This document shows, piece after piece, positions 27,412 through 36,651 of a stretch of DNA of 64,000 nucleotides. The stretch is from the NCBI GenBank assembly GCA_945874895.1, contig CAMCIC010000003.1, positions 186,001 through 250,000 of the forward strand, written 5' to 3'. Origin of the DNA: Akkermansia muciniphila (GTDB lineage: Bacteria > Verrucomicrobiota > Verrucomicrobiia > Verrucomicrobiales > Akkermansiaceae). The notes under the pieces were generated by a model. That model made no database searches, had not been told where the DNA came from, and worked only from the letters and a program-made list of their open reading frames with translations. The position numbers and the translations under genes are program-made. Every line of letters starts with the position of its first letter. Positions within the stretch are counted from its first letter, which is position 1.

Positions 27412-27903
27412 TTAGAGTCTTTTTGGACCTTCGGAGGGCTTGGGAATTCGTCTCATCTGATCGAAATCACCTTCCTCGCAACAACGCACGAATCCTTCCG
27501 CATAGCTCTTCAGTTTGTCCCAGGAGTCGCGGATTTCCGAAGCCTCCTTGGTGCTGATCGAGTTGTCGAGGGCTGCCAAGGAAATCATGTGCAGCATTTG
27601 GGAAAACTGGCTGATGATTTCATGCGTGGCGGGCAAGACTTCGAAGCCCTTGCTGCATGAGCTGTCAGGATTGCGCAGGAAACAACCGCCAGCCTGTTGG
27701 CATAGCCATTCGACAATGGACTCGTCGTGGCTTAGTTCCATGAGCGTTGCGATCCGGTCCAAAGGATTGCGGCTTCCTGTGCCATCTGCATTCGGTTTTT
27801 CCGCCCATTTGTAGACAAGTGAGAGGGATATGCCCATTTCCGCGGCGATTGCCTTGGGGCTGACCTGTTCAAAGACTTTGCGCAGGATCTCGTGACTTTC
27901 CAT
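27412..27903 (-). CDS. CII-like helix-turn-helix regulator
   Basis: The 163-residue cytoplasmic protein resembles the phage regulatory CII family. An N-terminal helix-turn-helix is clear (SPKAIAAEMGISLSLVYKWAEK, about 15-36), then the family-type middle LDRIATLMELSHDESIVEWLCQQAGG and a helical C-terminus. Cysteines near 65-83 could bind metal. No phage genes lie nearby, so it is likely a chromosomal regulator. Its target is unknown. Confidence 0.7.
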   Translation of the reverse strand: MESHEILRKVFEQVSPKAIAAEMGISLSLVYKWAEKPNADGTGSRNPLDRIATLMELSHDESIVEWLCQQAGGCFLRNPDSSCSKGFEVLPATHEIISQFSQMLHMISLAALDNSISTKEASEIRDSWDKLKSYAEGFVRCCEEGDFDQMRRIPKPSEGPKRL

Positions 27904-27982
27904 ACCGATAGATTTTCATTTCCTCCCAGTGCCGACAAGGATTTTCGTGTGTCGAATTCGGATTTGCCAAGAATGCGTCGTA

Positions 27983-29944
27983 TTATTGAGATGATTTTTT
28001 CCAAATGTCATCGCCGTATCGACCTGCTTTGCGGAAATCCCATGGCTTGAATCCTAGGGAAAAAGCGGGAGAGCCCGCCTTGAGGGTCCAGTCACCGGAT
28101 GCTGGATCCTTGAACATGGGGTCGGCCCAACGAGATGCTTTTTCGTGAGGCAAAGTGCCCGGATCAGCGGCGTCTGTTCGCCAGTAAAGATTGCCACTTG
28201 CCTCAAACTTGCCTGTTTTCCAGCCATGACCACGATGAATTGGACCGCGCTCCCAGAGGATGATATTGTGGGTGATGTGAAACGAAGTGTGCGCTTCGGC
28301 GCGTGTGAACTGCAGTTGCTGCTCGGAAGCGAAGGCGAGGATATTATTGCGCAGCACGTTTTCTTTGCCGTAGTGCTGGTGATAACTACCGCTTTTGGTA
28401 TGATGGACGAGGTTGTTTTCCATCACGATTCCCGTGCTTCCTTCGTCATTGTATAGCCCCCATCCGCCATATTTGTAAGATTTAACATCGTGAATATGAT
28501 TGCCTGAAATGATTGTCCCCTCGGATGGTCCCAGAGTGTAGACCGCTCCCATGTCACTGAGCAATCCATCGCCGATGTGGTGAATGTGGTTTTGAAGAAT
28601 TTTGTTATGCTTGGCTTCACTGCGCTCATAGCCCCAGCGCCAACCTACGGAAATCCCGGTGTATGGCATGTGACCGATGTCGTTGTGAGACACAGTTTGA
28701 TCGCGAGCATGACCGATCCACACACCCGCGGCACAGGGGAATTCCTGCCCCGTATATTGGATGATGTTATTGTCAAAAAGCTGATGGGAACTGGTCATGG
28801 CGGTGGTCGCTGGTAGTTCCATCGTGCCGCTTCGCAGTCCACCTGCTCCGAGATCATGCAGTTTGCAAGCACGCACGGTATTGGAGTGGCATTGTTGCCT
28901 GAACCAAATGCCGTAAAGCCCGCTATGCGCGACTTCGCAGGATTCAAAAGTCATACGATCACAGAAGTCAGCCTGGATCACTGCTTCGATCGATGCTGCG
29001 GCTTGCTGCGGTTCAAATCCCTGTGCTGGAAACTTCCATCCTGTATGGAGGAACCGAAAGCCTCGCCAAGAAATGTCACTCACGCGCTTTTCTTGGGTGC
29101 CTTTGATGATGAGCAATTGCGATAGACGCGGTGCGATGACCTTGGCTTTGTCTAACACTTCTCCCGGTCTCGGACGATAGTGCAGAATGCGCCTCGCATC
29201 GACATACCACTCACCTGGCGCGTCGAGTGCTGCCGGGAAATTGGTAAAGATGATGCCCGTATGCTGATCCCAGCGATTCCATGGCTTCATGGGCTTTCCG
29301 ATTGTTGTCAGTGTGCCCGTGTTCGCATCGAGTGATTCCATTCCCCGCCGAGTGTTATCCCATTTGTGGTAGGCGAGCATTTGTACCGAAGTCAGATCAA
29401 GGGGCGCGATGTTCTGTAACAACTGCATGTCCGTGGGGGACATGGTGACTTTCTGACGTGATCGCTTGTCGTCGATGGGTTCCTCGGTGACGGATTTCAT
29501 CAGCAGAAATCCCTGATTTGGGTGCCTCGCGAGAGTGGCTCTCTGATCATTTACCCACAATTGGTGGAATTTCGTTAGGTTGGACGGCAAGGCGCAGCGC
29601 CATGTGCCATCAGGCGCGACCGTGAAGCCATGAAGCTGGATGCCGCCACTGAAAACGGGCTTGGCATTCCCCGTTGCCAGCCAGCGAATCGGAGCTTGGG
29701 CCGTGCCGCTATGGCTCGCATCGATCACCAGCGGCTCTTCGAGTAAGTAATCGCCCGGTTCGACGAGCACATCAATGGCCTGTTGTGGATGGGAGACACG
29801 GTGCCGCGCGATTGCCTCCAAAGCTTGGGCCGGGCTTCTATGGTGCCGTGAACCCACATGAATGGCATACGGCTCCGCAGCCTCTGACACGGGGATCAGA
29901 GCCATGACAAGCCACCATGAGCGCCAACAGGAAATGAGGGCCAT
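27983..29944 (-). CDS. secreted right-handed beta-helix protein
   Basis: The 653-residue protein has a signal peptide (SWWLVMALIPVSEA). An N-terminal segment (SPAQALEAI to YLLEEPLVI) is the usual opening of pectate-lyase-like proteins, then a beta-helix with repeated N-rich turns: VRACKLHDLGAGGLRSG, LFDNNIIQYTGQ, ISGNHIHDVKSY and MENNLVHHT. Such proteins bind or cut polysaccharides. Start ATG 29944 lies 6 bp after the stop of the cytochrome-c fusion gene, so the two are one operon. Substrate unknown. Confidence 0.8.
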   Translation of the reverse strand: MALISCWRSWWLVMALIPVSEAAEPYAIHVGSRHHRSPAQALEAIARHRVSHPQQAIDVLVEPGDYLLEEPLVIDASHSGTAQAPIRWLATGNAKPVFSGGIQLHGFTVAPDGTWRCALPSNLTKFHQLWVNDQRATLARHPNQGFLLMKSVTEEPIDDKRSRQKVTMSPTDMQLLQNIAPLDLTSVQMLAYHKWDNTRRGMESLDANTGTLTTIGKPMKPWNRWDQHTGIIFTNFPAALDAPGEWYVDARRILHYRPRPGEVLDKAKVIAPRLSQLLIIKGTQEKRVSDISWRGFRFLHTGWKFPAQGFEPQQAAASIEAVIQADFCDRMTFESCEVAHSGLYGIWFRQQCHSNTVRACKLHDLGAGGLRSGTMELPATTAMTSSHQLFDNNIIQYTGQEFPCAAGVWIGHARDQTVSHNDIGHMPYTGISVGWRWGYERSEAKHNKILQNHIHHIGDGLLSDMGAVYTLGPSEGTIISGNHIHDVKSYKYGGWGLYNDEGSTGIVMENNLVHHTKSGSYHQHYGKENVLRNNILAFASEQQLQFTRAEAHTSFHITHNIILWERGPIHRGHGWKTGKFEASGNLYWRTDAADPGTLPHEKASRWADPMFKDPASGDWTLKAGSPAFSLGFKPWDFRKAGRYGDDIWKKSSQ

Positions 29945-29950
29945 GAAAGA

Positions 29951-32900
29951 TCAACCGCCTTGCTGCTTGAGAGAAACGAGATATTCGATGAGGTCGGTAA
30001 ACTCCTTTGTCGTCAAACCGGAAGCCAATCCCGGAGGCATCATGCTTGTGCCAGGGTGTTGCTCCTCTTTCACGTCACTACGCTTGATCTGGCTCGCTGC
30101 TCCGCTGATATCGCGCAGGCTGACCAGACCGTCCTGTTCAGCGGTGACAAAGCCCATCTTCATGGATCCGTCTTTCATCGAGAAGATCGAGGTTTGGAAA
30201 CCTTGTGCCACGACCTTGCCGGGATCCAAGATGGATTCGATCAGATAATCGCGCTGGAACTTGGCACCGGCTGCGCCGAGGTAGGGACCTTTTTGTTCAG
30301 CAGCCGGATCGACACTGTGGCAGGCAATGCAGCCCTGTGCGGTGAAGAGTTTGGCTCCGTTCGTGGCATCACCCTTCTCGCTGATGGCGATCTTGGTTAC
30401 CTCGTCTGGTTTCAGTTCCATGACTTTTTTGCCACCTTGGCTGCTTTGCGCCCCCGCGATGACGGCTTTCGCTGCCTTTGCTGCATCAATCGTTTTTTTG
30501 TTATCAAACGCAATTCCTGCTTCGATTTGTTGATCGAAACCAGGCAGTTTCATGTCAGCCAGTGCTAGGAAAAATCCGACTTCTTGCGGGTTTTTATCGG
30601 CAATTTCACGGACTTGCTTTTTCCACTGATCTTTGGCTAAGGGCGAGTTGAGAACAGTGAACATGGAACGCCATGCGATGCGTGACGCACTGTCGTTGGA
30701 TTTTTTACCGATGTCGTTCAGTTCTTTGATTTCCGCGCCGCGGGAGGTTTCATTGACGAAGTCGTTGATCATTTGATCCGCAGCTTTGTCGCGTTTTTCG
30801 TCCTCGAGCCAAGCCGCGAGCACGTCGATGCGGTTACGCGTGATTTTTTCCGTGCTGCGCATCAGGGCGTTGTAGCACTGAATGCGGATCTCCCATGGGC
30901 GCTTGGCATCTTTGGCAGCATTCATGAGAATGGCGGCCGTCGATCCGTCGACCGTGCTCATCCCCAGTGCAGTTGTGACAGGGTCGAGTCCGCCGAGTTG
31001 AAGCTTGGCGACATCGAGACGGTTTTTGGCGAAGACCTCGATCAGCAGTTTGCGATCACTCTCGCTGACTTTGGTGAAGTTCTTTTCGAGGCCGGCTTTG
31101 ATCCGGTCCGAGGCCTCCCACGTTACGGGCTCGTAGTATGGTCCGCGGTCATCGGGGCGGGTGCTCCACCATGCGTTTAGGTCCCAGGTTTTTTCCTTGT
31201 GCATGAGGCGAGCCAAGGAGCTCAGCGCGCCAAAACGGAGGGTGTTGTCAGTGGTGCTAGTGGCGACATTCAACAGTCCATCGACAGTTTCGTCAGAGTG
31301 CATTTGCTGCAATGCCAGCAGGGCGGTGCGCTGCTGGGGAGATTGACTCAGAGCGGCCAGGCATTGTTTGGCTGCCTTCAGTTCGATCAGGCATTGTACG
31401 GCGATGTGAGGCAGGATGTAGTGCTCGTTTTGTTCGAATTTCGCGCCTTTTTTGAGTTTGGCGGGATCACTTTCAAACGTGGCTGCTGCAGCGAGGATCG
31501 CGGCTCCATTCTCTGCTTTGCCCAAGCGCGCGAGGCCGATCATGGCTTGGCGTTGAACGCGGGGATTCGGATCCTTAAGGCCATCGAGGTAGGGTTTTAC
31601 AGGAACGTTGGCTAGTTCCTTCTTGCGATCAGTCATGGCGCGCAATGCGAACTCGCGGATGGCGGCATCTGTTGTGGCCGCGGCGAGCGTGGGATTCGCT
31701 TCGGCGCCCATGAGTTGTTTGTAGGTGAAAATGGCGGCCACGCGGGCAGGAATACTCAGTTTGCCGTCCTGTATGGATTTGACGAGTGCCTTGCTGATGG
31801 ATGATTTTTTGCCGCGAGCGATGATTTCTCGCTGTGTTTCCAGACGAGCCACTGCCGACGGGGAAATCACGCCTTTGACGAGAGCTTCATCGCTGAGTTT
31901 TTTCAAATCGGGGAAGGGAGTATGGGTAGCGCCTTCTACCACCACTTGTTGAACCAGTCCGACCGCTTTGCCATTGCCTGAGTAGGAAAAGCCGCCGTTG
32001 CGCCAGTCGGCAAGGTAAATGCGTTGTGAGCCGTCCACATCCATATCGATGGCGCGAGCCTGGTCATGGAACACGTCCTGATCGGTGACGAAGGTGGCTT
32101 CGAAGGGTTTCAACGGGTGACGCAAGAACTTTCCAGTGGTCCAGTCGCAGGTATAGAGGGTGTCTCCGAATCCTTCGGGAAAGTTGGGCTCTTGCAGATA
32201 GAGTCCGCCAGTGCCAGAGCCGCCACCGTAGTCGGCAAGTGGAGCAAGCATTTCATCTCTGAAATTGTGATAAAACTTTGGATAGCCGTGGTTGGCATAT
32301 TGCACGAAGTGGTGCAGGCGAGTGTTCCAACCCTTGCCGTCATTGGTGTTATCGCGAGCGAACATATCGAGCGTGGGCGAGATGGCCACATCGCAAATGT
32401 TGCGGCAATACAGGGCGTAAGGCTCCATTTCTGATCCGTCAGGACGTACTCGCACAACTCCACCGCCGTGCAGGGTATAGACTGTGCCATCCGCGCCTTT
32501 GGCGGCCGGCATGCCGAAGTCTCCCACAGCTACATAGAGCCATCCGTCGATGCCCATGCGCACACCGTTGGTGGTGTGGTCTGCTCCGCGAGGGTGCTCA
32601 ATGCCCCAGCCGAATCCCTTCACCAGTTCCTTGCTTTCTTCCGCTACACCATCGCCATCTTTGTCCGTGAAAGAGGAGAGGAACGGCGGGTGAATGATGT
32701 AGAGAGTGTCGCGCAAAAAGTGTCCGCCACGAGGAGAATGAAGGGTGGGCACGAAATCCTTGAACTCATCTGCCTTGCCATCGCCGTTGGTGTCGCGGCA
32801 GCGGATTACCTTGCCATATCCTTTCACGTGACCGAGCGACCCATTCGGGTCTGAGCTGACATACACATCGCCGCCGGCCGCTGCTGACAAGGCTGTGGGA

Positions 32901-33013
32901 TAGTTTACGTTGGGATATTCCGCGTAGGTTTGAATTTTGAAACCAGCGGGTACCGCGAGCGAGGTGCCTACCAAGAACAAGGGTGAGAGTCGGATCAGGG
33001 TTCGAGATTTCAT
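29951..33013 (-). CDS. PVC-type membrane-bound dehydrogenase / haem c fusion
   Basis: The 1020-residue secreted protein has a signal peptide (SPLFLVGTSLAVPAG), a six-bladed propeller of the PVC-type sugar-dehydrogenase family (FKIQTYAEYPNVNYPTAL; DGDGVAEE; HPRGADHTTNGVRMGIDGWLYVAVGD), a long helical HEAT-like region, and a C-terminal cytochrome c domain with CIACH and a later PPGLASGL for the axial Met region. Such proteins are plentiful in Planctomycetes and Verrucomicrobia and are thought to oxidise sugars. ATG 33013 is preferred to starts further upstream because the signal peptide follows it directly. Confidence 0.9.
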   Translation of the reverse strand: MKSRTLIRLSPLFLVGTSLAVPAGFKIQTYAEYPNVNYPTALSAAAGGDVYVSSDPNGSLGHVKGYGKVIRCRDTNGDGKADEFKDFVPTLHSPRGGHFLRDTLYIIHPPFLSSFTDKDGDGVAEESKELVKGFGWGIEHPRGADHTTNGVRMGIDGWLYVAVGDFGMPAAKGADGTVYTLHGGGVVRVRPDGSEMEPYALYCRNICDVAISPTLDMFARDNTNDGKGWNTRLHHFVQYANHGYPKFYHNFRDEMLAPLADYGGGSGTGGLYLQEPNFPEGFGDTLYTCDWTTGKFLRHPLKPFEATFVTDQDVFHDQARAIDMDVDGSQRIYLADWRNGGFSYSGNGKAVGLVQQVVVEGATHTPFPDLKKLSDEALVKGVISPSAVARLETQREIIARGKKSSISKALVKSIQDGKLSIPARVAAIFTYKQLMGAEANPTLAAATTDAAIREFALRAMTDRKKELANVPVKPYLDGLKDPNPRVQRQAMIGLARLGKAENGAAILAAAATFESDPAKLKKGAKFEQNEHYILPHIAVQCLIELKAAKQCLAALSQSPQQRTALLALQQMHSDETVDGLLNVATSTTDNTLRFGALSSLARLMHKEKTWDLNAWWSTRPDDRGPYYEPVTWEASDRIKAGLEKNFTKVSESDRKLLIEVFAKNRLDVAKLQLGGLDPVTTALGMSTVDGSTAAILMNAAKDAKRPWEIRIQCYNALMRSTEKITRNRIDVLAAWLEDEKRDKAADQMINDFVNETSRGAEIKELNDIGKKSNDSASRIAWRSMFTVLNSPLAKDQWKKQVREIADKNPQEVGFFLALADMKLPGFDQQIEAGIAFDNKKTIDAAKAAKAVIAGAQSSQGGKKVMELKPDEVTKIAISEKGDATNGAKLFTAQGCIACHSVDPAAEQKGPYLGAAGAKFQRDYLIESILDPGKVVAQGFQTSIFSMKDGSMKMGFVTAEQDGLVSLRDISGAASQIKRSDVKEEQHPGTSMMPPGLASGLTTKEFTDLIEYLVSLKQQGG

Positions 33014-33104
33014 GAGCGGCATGACTACGCACAGAATCGGGGCGATGTTACAAGTGATTTGCGGTTCTGTGGCAAGAGATGACGCAAAAATTCCGCATCG
33101 CTCC

Positions 33105-35258
33105 TCAAGGCTCTCCCTGAGGGAAGATTTCATGGATCGGGGTCTCGATTTTTTGATCCACCCATCGCTCGAGTGCACTCGCCATGGCAGCTAGGACTTG
33201 CGGATGATTTTTGGCAACATTGTGCTCACAGTGTTTGTCCGCGATGATGTGAAAGAGTCGGAAGTGGCGTCCACCATCAGCTCGCGGGGTCATGATCAAC
33301 TTCCAACGCTCGGTGCGCAGCATGCGCTCCTTCGCAGCGATCAAACGCTGTTCATATTCGGGCTTGAGCACGAAATGATAGTCGTCGTTTTCATCGATGA
33401 AGGTGAGCTCATCCATCGGTGGCAGTGGCGGGCGCACCACGTCCTCCACACGGAACTGGATGAAGGGAAAGCTAGTCTCCGCATAAAATGGGCGCGACTG
33501 GGAGGTTTCCGGCTGCTCCAGCCATGAAGCAAAACTTTTGCCTTCCCAGCGAGCGGGAGGCGAGAGATCCAGCAGGTCCAGTAGGGTGGGGGCGATGTCG
33601 ATGCTCCGCACGATCTGCGGATAGTTGCGTGGCGGTAGTCCCGGCACATGCATGACAAGAGGAATGTGGTTGGTTTGGTCACCGCCGTGAAAACTCAGCC
33701 CGTGACCCAGAGTGGCGCCCGGCTCATAGAGGTCATCACCATGATCCGAGCTGATCACCACGATTGTATTTTGGTCGAGGCCGTTTTTTTTCAAAGCTTC
33801 GAGAAGCCGTTTCACACAATCATCAAACTGTCGTGTGCAGCCATCATAGAGCGCGGAAATCTGCTTCGCATCTGCGGGAGAAAGCTGGTTCCACTTGTTT
33901 TCCAAATCGGTGCCGCCGATGAAGGCATCGATATCGAAATCCACCGAGGTCTTGTTTTTTCCCTGATAGGAAGGATCCGCAAACATGCTGTTGCAGGGCT
34001 CAGAAGATCGGTAGGGAAGATGGTTACAAGAATAAAATACATGCGTAAAAAACGACTGACCAGAAGCGGCTGCTCTTGCCAGTTGTTCTTCCACTCGTCT
34101 GGTGACCACTTCCGGTGTGACAAACTGGGCAAAGGATTGGATCTCGGGAAATACCAGAAATCCGAGATCGTGATCGAAGTAAAGCGGCACGAGGAAGTGG
34201 GCCATGATGACCGCCTGACTCATATAGATCCTGAAGCTGTCGAATGACGAGACTGAGATTTCCTCATGCCCTAGCGGAATCATTTGAAAGAATCCTGCAC
34301 ACCAGTCGCCGATCGCACTGGTATGGTATCCTTGTTCCCGCAGTTCGTCCGCGATGGTGCGAAGCGATGAGCGGGTGGTCTCCACCTGTGCTTTGCCGGG
34401 ATACATGTGGCGAAAACCGTGGGTATGGGGGTAGACCGAGCCGTGCAAACTGCTGTTTGATTCCAGAGTGGACGCGATCGGTGTGAAGCAGCGGGAGAAA
34501 ACTTGTGACTTCGCAGCGAGCGCGTCGATGCCAGGCGATACACCAGCGGCTGCCAGCCCATCGCTGCGGTTGGGGCGATATCCCGCATAGCCCAGACGGT
34601 CACCGCGCAAGGAATCGGATCCGATGATAAGGATGTTCCGCGGTTGGGCTGATGGACGGGATTTCGATTCGGTCTGCTGGGATCTCAGGCTGGAAGGAAG
34701 CAACCATGAGCCGAGCGTCAACACCATCACTCCCATGGCGGTGATGCGAGCCTTGGGGCGGTGCTGCCATTGCCGCCAATGCCAGAGAGAGGCTCCCAAC
34801 AGGGCGAGCACGGGAAGCCCTTGGAAGACGATCTGATTCAGCCAATCAGGAAACCAGTCACAGAGATGATAATACCAGTGACCGTATTCCATTTCGTTGA
34901 GAAAGTAAGGGCGGGTTGCGCTCAATCGGAGTATGAAAAAGCCGTGCACCAGAGTCACGAGCAGGATGGCGCGGACCACGGATTGCCAGCCGCGCCGCGA
35001 ACACCTCTTCTCCCACTGCTTCCATGCGGGATACAAGATGAGCATCGCGATCAAGCCCAGAAGTAGGTAGGCGAGCCCGACGTAAACATTCTGCCCTAAC
35101 AAAAAAGCGAGATGCTTTTCTCGTGCCAAGGTGCTGAATTTGTTGTCCATGCCTCCCGATTGATTCATGAGCCTGCTGATTCCGATGCCGTAGTGATAGA
35201 GCAGGAAAACTGACAGGCCGCACAGAAAGTGCCGCATTTGGGTCGCGGGTAGGGGCAT
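33105..35258 (-). CDS. membrane-anchored sulfatase-like enzyme with Thr nucleophile
   Basis: The 717-residue protein has about five membrane helices in its first 190 residues and a periplasmic alkaline-phosphatase-superfamily domain. Metal motifs are ILIIGSDSLRGDRLG (Asp215) and VVISSDHGDD. The nucleophile position reads STLESNSSLHGSVYPHTHG with Thr264, not the Cys/Ser-x-Pro-x-Arg motif that formylglycine sulfatases need. It is thus closer to phosphoethanolamine or glycerol-phosphate transferases than to true sulfatases. ATG 35258 is chosen; ATG 35237 is possible. It heads the minus-strand group ending at 27983. Confidence 0.8.
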   Translation of the reverse strand: MPLPATQMRHFLCGLSVFLLYHYGIGISRLMNQSGGMDNKFSTLAREKHLAFLLGQNVYVGLAYLLLGLIAMLILYPAWKQWEKRCSRRGWQSVVRAILLVTLVHGFFILRLSATRPYFLNEMEYGHWYYHLCDWFPDWLNQIVFQGLPVLALLGASLWHWRQWQHRPKARITAMGVMVLTLGSWLLPSSLRSQQTESKSRPSAQPRNILIIGSDSLRGDRLGYAGYRPNRSDGLAAAGVSPGIDALAAKSQVFSRCFTPIASTLESNSSLHGSVYPHTHGFRHMYPGKAQVETTRSSLRTIADELREQGYHTSAIGDWCAGFFQMIPLGHEEISVSSFDSFRIYMSQAVIMAHFLVPLYFDHDLGFLVFPEIQSFAQFVTPEVVTRRVEEQLARAAASGQSFFTHVFYSCNHLPYRSSEPCNSMFADPSYQGKNKTSVDFDIDAFIGGTDLENKWNQLSPADAKQISALYDGCTRQFDDCVKRLLEALKKNGLDQNTIVVISSDHGDDLYEPGATLGHGLSFHGGDQTNHIPLVMHVPGLPPRNYPQIVRSIDIAPTLLDLLDLSPPARWEGKSFASWLEQPETSQSRPFYAETSFPFIQFRVEDVVRPPLPPMDELTFIDENDDYHFVLKPEYEQRLIAAKERMLRTERWKLIMTPRADGGRHFRLFHIIADKHCEHNVAKNHPQVLAAMASALERWVDQKIETPIHEIFPQGEP

Positions 35259-35321
35259 GACGTCAATCGTAGGGCGCAAGGAGTTGTCCGATGCGGGAGG
35301 GGCGATCGCTTGTTTCCTCTA

Positions 35322-35338
35322 GTCCATGATCCATGGAC
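35322..35338. promoter_or_regulatory. inverted repeat in the divergent intergenic region
   Basis: GTCCAT and ATGGAC arms flank GATCC between the divergent sulfatase-like and glycosyltransferase genes. It could be an operator; there is no other support. Confidence 0.25.
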
Positions 35339-35466
35339 CACGGAGGAAGAGGGCTTTTTTCCTTGGCGGGAATTTTCACAAATTTCATTTCATCATTCAT
35401 CTCCCGGCCGTAAAGTAGTGGAAAAAGTTGTTCGACGCAATGCTTCAACTTGTGATACGGAAATTC

Positions 35467-36573
35467 ATGCATCCGCCACGCCTATTGATCCTGACCGCCG
35501 CATTCGGTGAAGGGCATAATAGCGCCGCGAGGAATTTGGCGCTGGCATTTGCCGAGCTCGGCGTAGAGGCCAAGGTGGTGGATCCCTGCCGCGAGGCATC
35601 TCCCGTGATCACTCGCGTCTTGTGCTGGTTGTATCGCTGGGTGACCACCCATGCGCCGCGCTTGTGGTATCGGATCTACCTGTCGACGGACGATATGGAT
35701 TTTTCGAAGCAGCGCTTTGGATTCATGCGTAAGCCGGAAAGCTATCTTGCAGATCTGTTGGATGAGTATCAGCCGCAGGCCATCGTCAGCACTTATCCGG
35801 TTTACCCGTATTTTCTCGACCGTATCCTGGCGAATCATCCAAACCCGCCCCCCGTATTTACCATCATAACGGATTCGATCGAAATCAACGCCTCGTGGAA
35901 AAAGGCGCCCACCACGGCATGGATGGTCACAGATCCAATCACGCGGGGGATATTATTGCGCGAAGGACTGCCGGCGGAGAAGGTAATCGATACAGGCTTT
36001 CCGGTGCACCCTTCGTTCGCAAAAATGTCTGGACTCGATCGCCAAGGCTCGGTCAAGCCCTTCGAAGTTCTGTATTTCCCCACGCCCAAAAAACCTCACG
36101 TTCGCAGGATCTCGCGTGCCTTGCTGCAAGCTTCTCCCGATGTGCACCTTACGATCGTGATGGGTCGCAATGTACGGTTGCTCTATGCCAGAGCGAAGGA
36201 ATTGCAAAAAGAGTTTCCCGGTCGGGTTCGCTTGCGTGGATGGACGAGACGTGTGCCAGAATTGCTCAATTGTCATCATCTCATCGTTGGCAAAGCGGGT
36301 GGTGCCACAGTGCATGAGGCCATCGCCGCACAATGTCCTATGCTAGTGCATCATTTGGTCCCGGGGCAGGAGGAAGGCAACCTGCGCCTGCTGGAACAAC
36401 TGCAGGTGGGCATTCTCGCCGAGACCCCAGAGCAGATTCGCGCTACCATGATCGACCTCGTTTCAGATCACGCTTCCCAGTGGCGCCGGATGAAGCACGC
36501 ACTCGCTCAGTATCATCGGAATTCCGGTTGCTTTCAGGCGGCACGTTCGATTCTCGATCAGATTCGGAAATGA
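35467..36573 (+). CDS. MGDG-synthase/UgtP-like glycosyltransferase
   Basis: The 368-residue GT28-type enzyme resembles monogalactosyl- and diglucosyl-diacylglycerol synthases. The N-terminal domain has LLILTAAFGEGHNSAARNLA (about 6-25) and, as in that family, STYPVYPYFLD near 115. The donor domain has FPVHPSF, YFPTPKKPHVRRIS and HHLIVGKAGGATVHEAIA, followed by PGQEEGN. It should make a membrane glycolipid from a UDP-sugar and diacylglycerol. ATG 35467 is chosen because the family starts with this beta strand. Confidence 0.85.
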   Translation: MHPPRLLILTAAFGEGHNSAARNLALAFAELGVEAKVVDPCREASPVITRVLCWLYRWVTTHAPRLWYRIYLSTDDMDFSKQRFGFMRKPESYLADLLDEYQPQAIVSTYPVYPYFLDRILANHPNPPPVFTIITDSIEINASWKKAPTTAWMVTDPITRGILLREGLPAEKVIDTGFPVHPSFAKMSGLDRQGSVKPFEVLYFPTPKKPHVRRISRALLQASPDVHLTIVMGRNVRLLYARAKELQKEFPGRVRLRGWTRRVPELLNCHHLIVGKAGGATVHEAIAAQCPMLVHHLVPGQEEGNLRLLEQLQVGILAETPEQIRATMIDLVSDHASQWRRMKHALAQYHRNSGCFQAARSILDQIRK

Positions 36574-36651
36574 AAAGCAGGCAGGGCCCTTGATCCACGG
36601 CATCATGGACGGCTTGAGGATTTGGGCGACCTGCCACGTCTGAGCCAAGGC

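Noticed and set aside
33648-34247. A 199-residue plus-strand frame over the sulfatase-like gene
   Set aside because: Shadow of the sulfatase-like coding sequence.
35368-35383. 16-mer GGGAATTTTCACAAAT shared with 51676-51691 as another copy of the interspersed repeat
   Set aside because: The identity does not extend beyond the 16 bases, so chance or a tiny fragment cannot be told apart.
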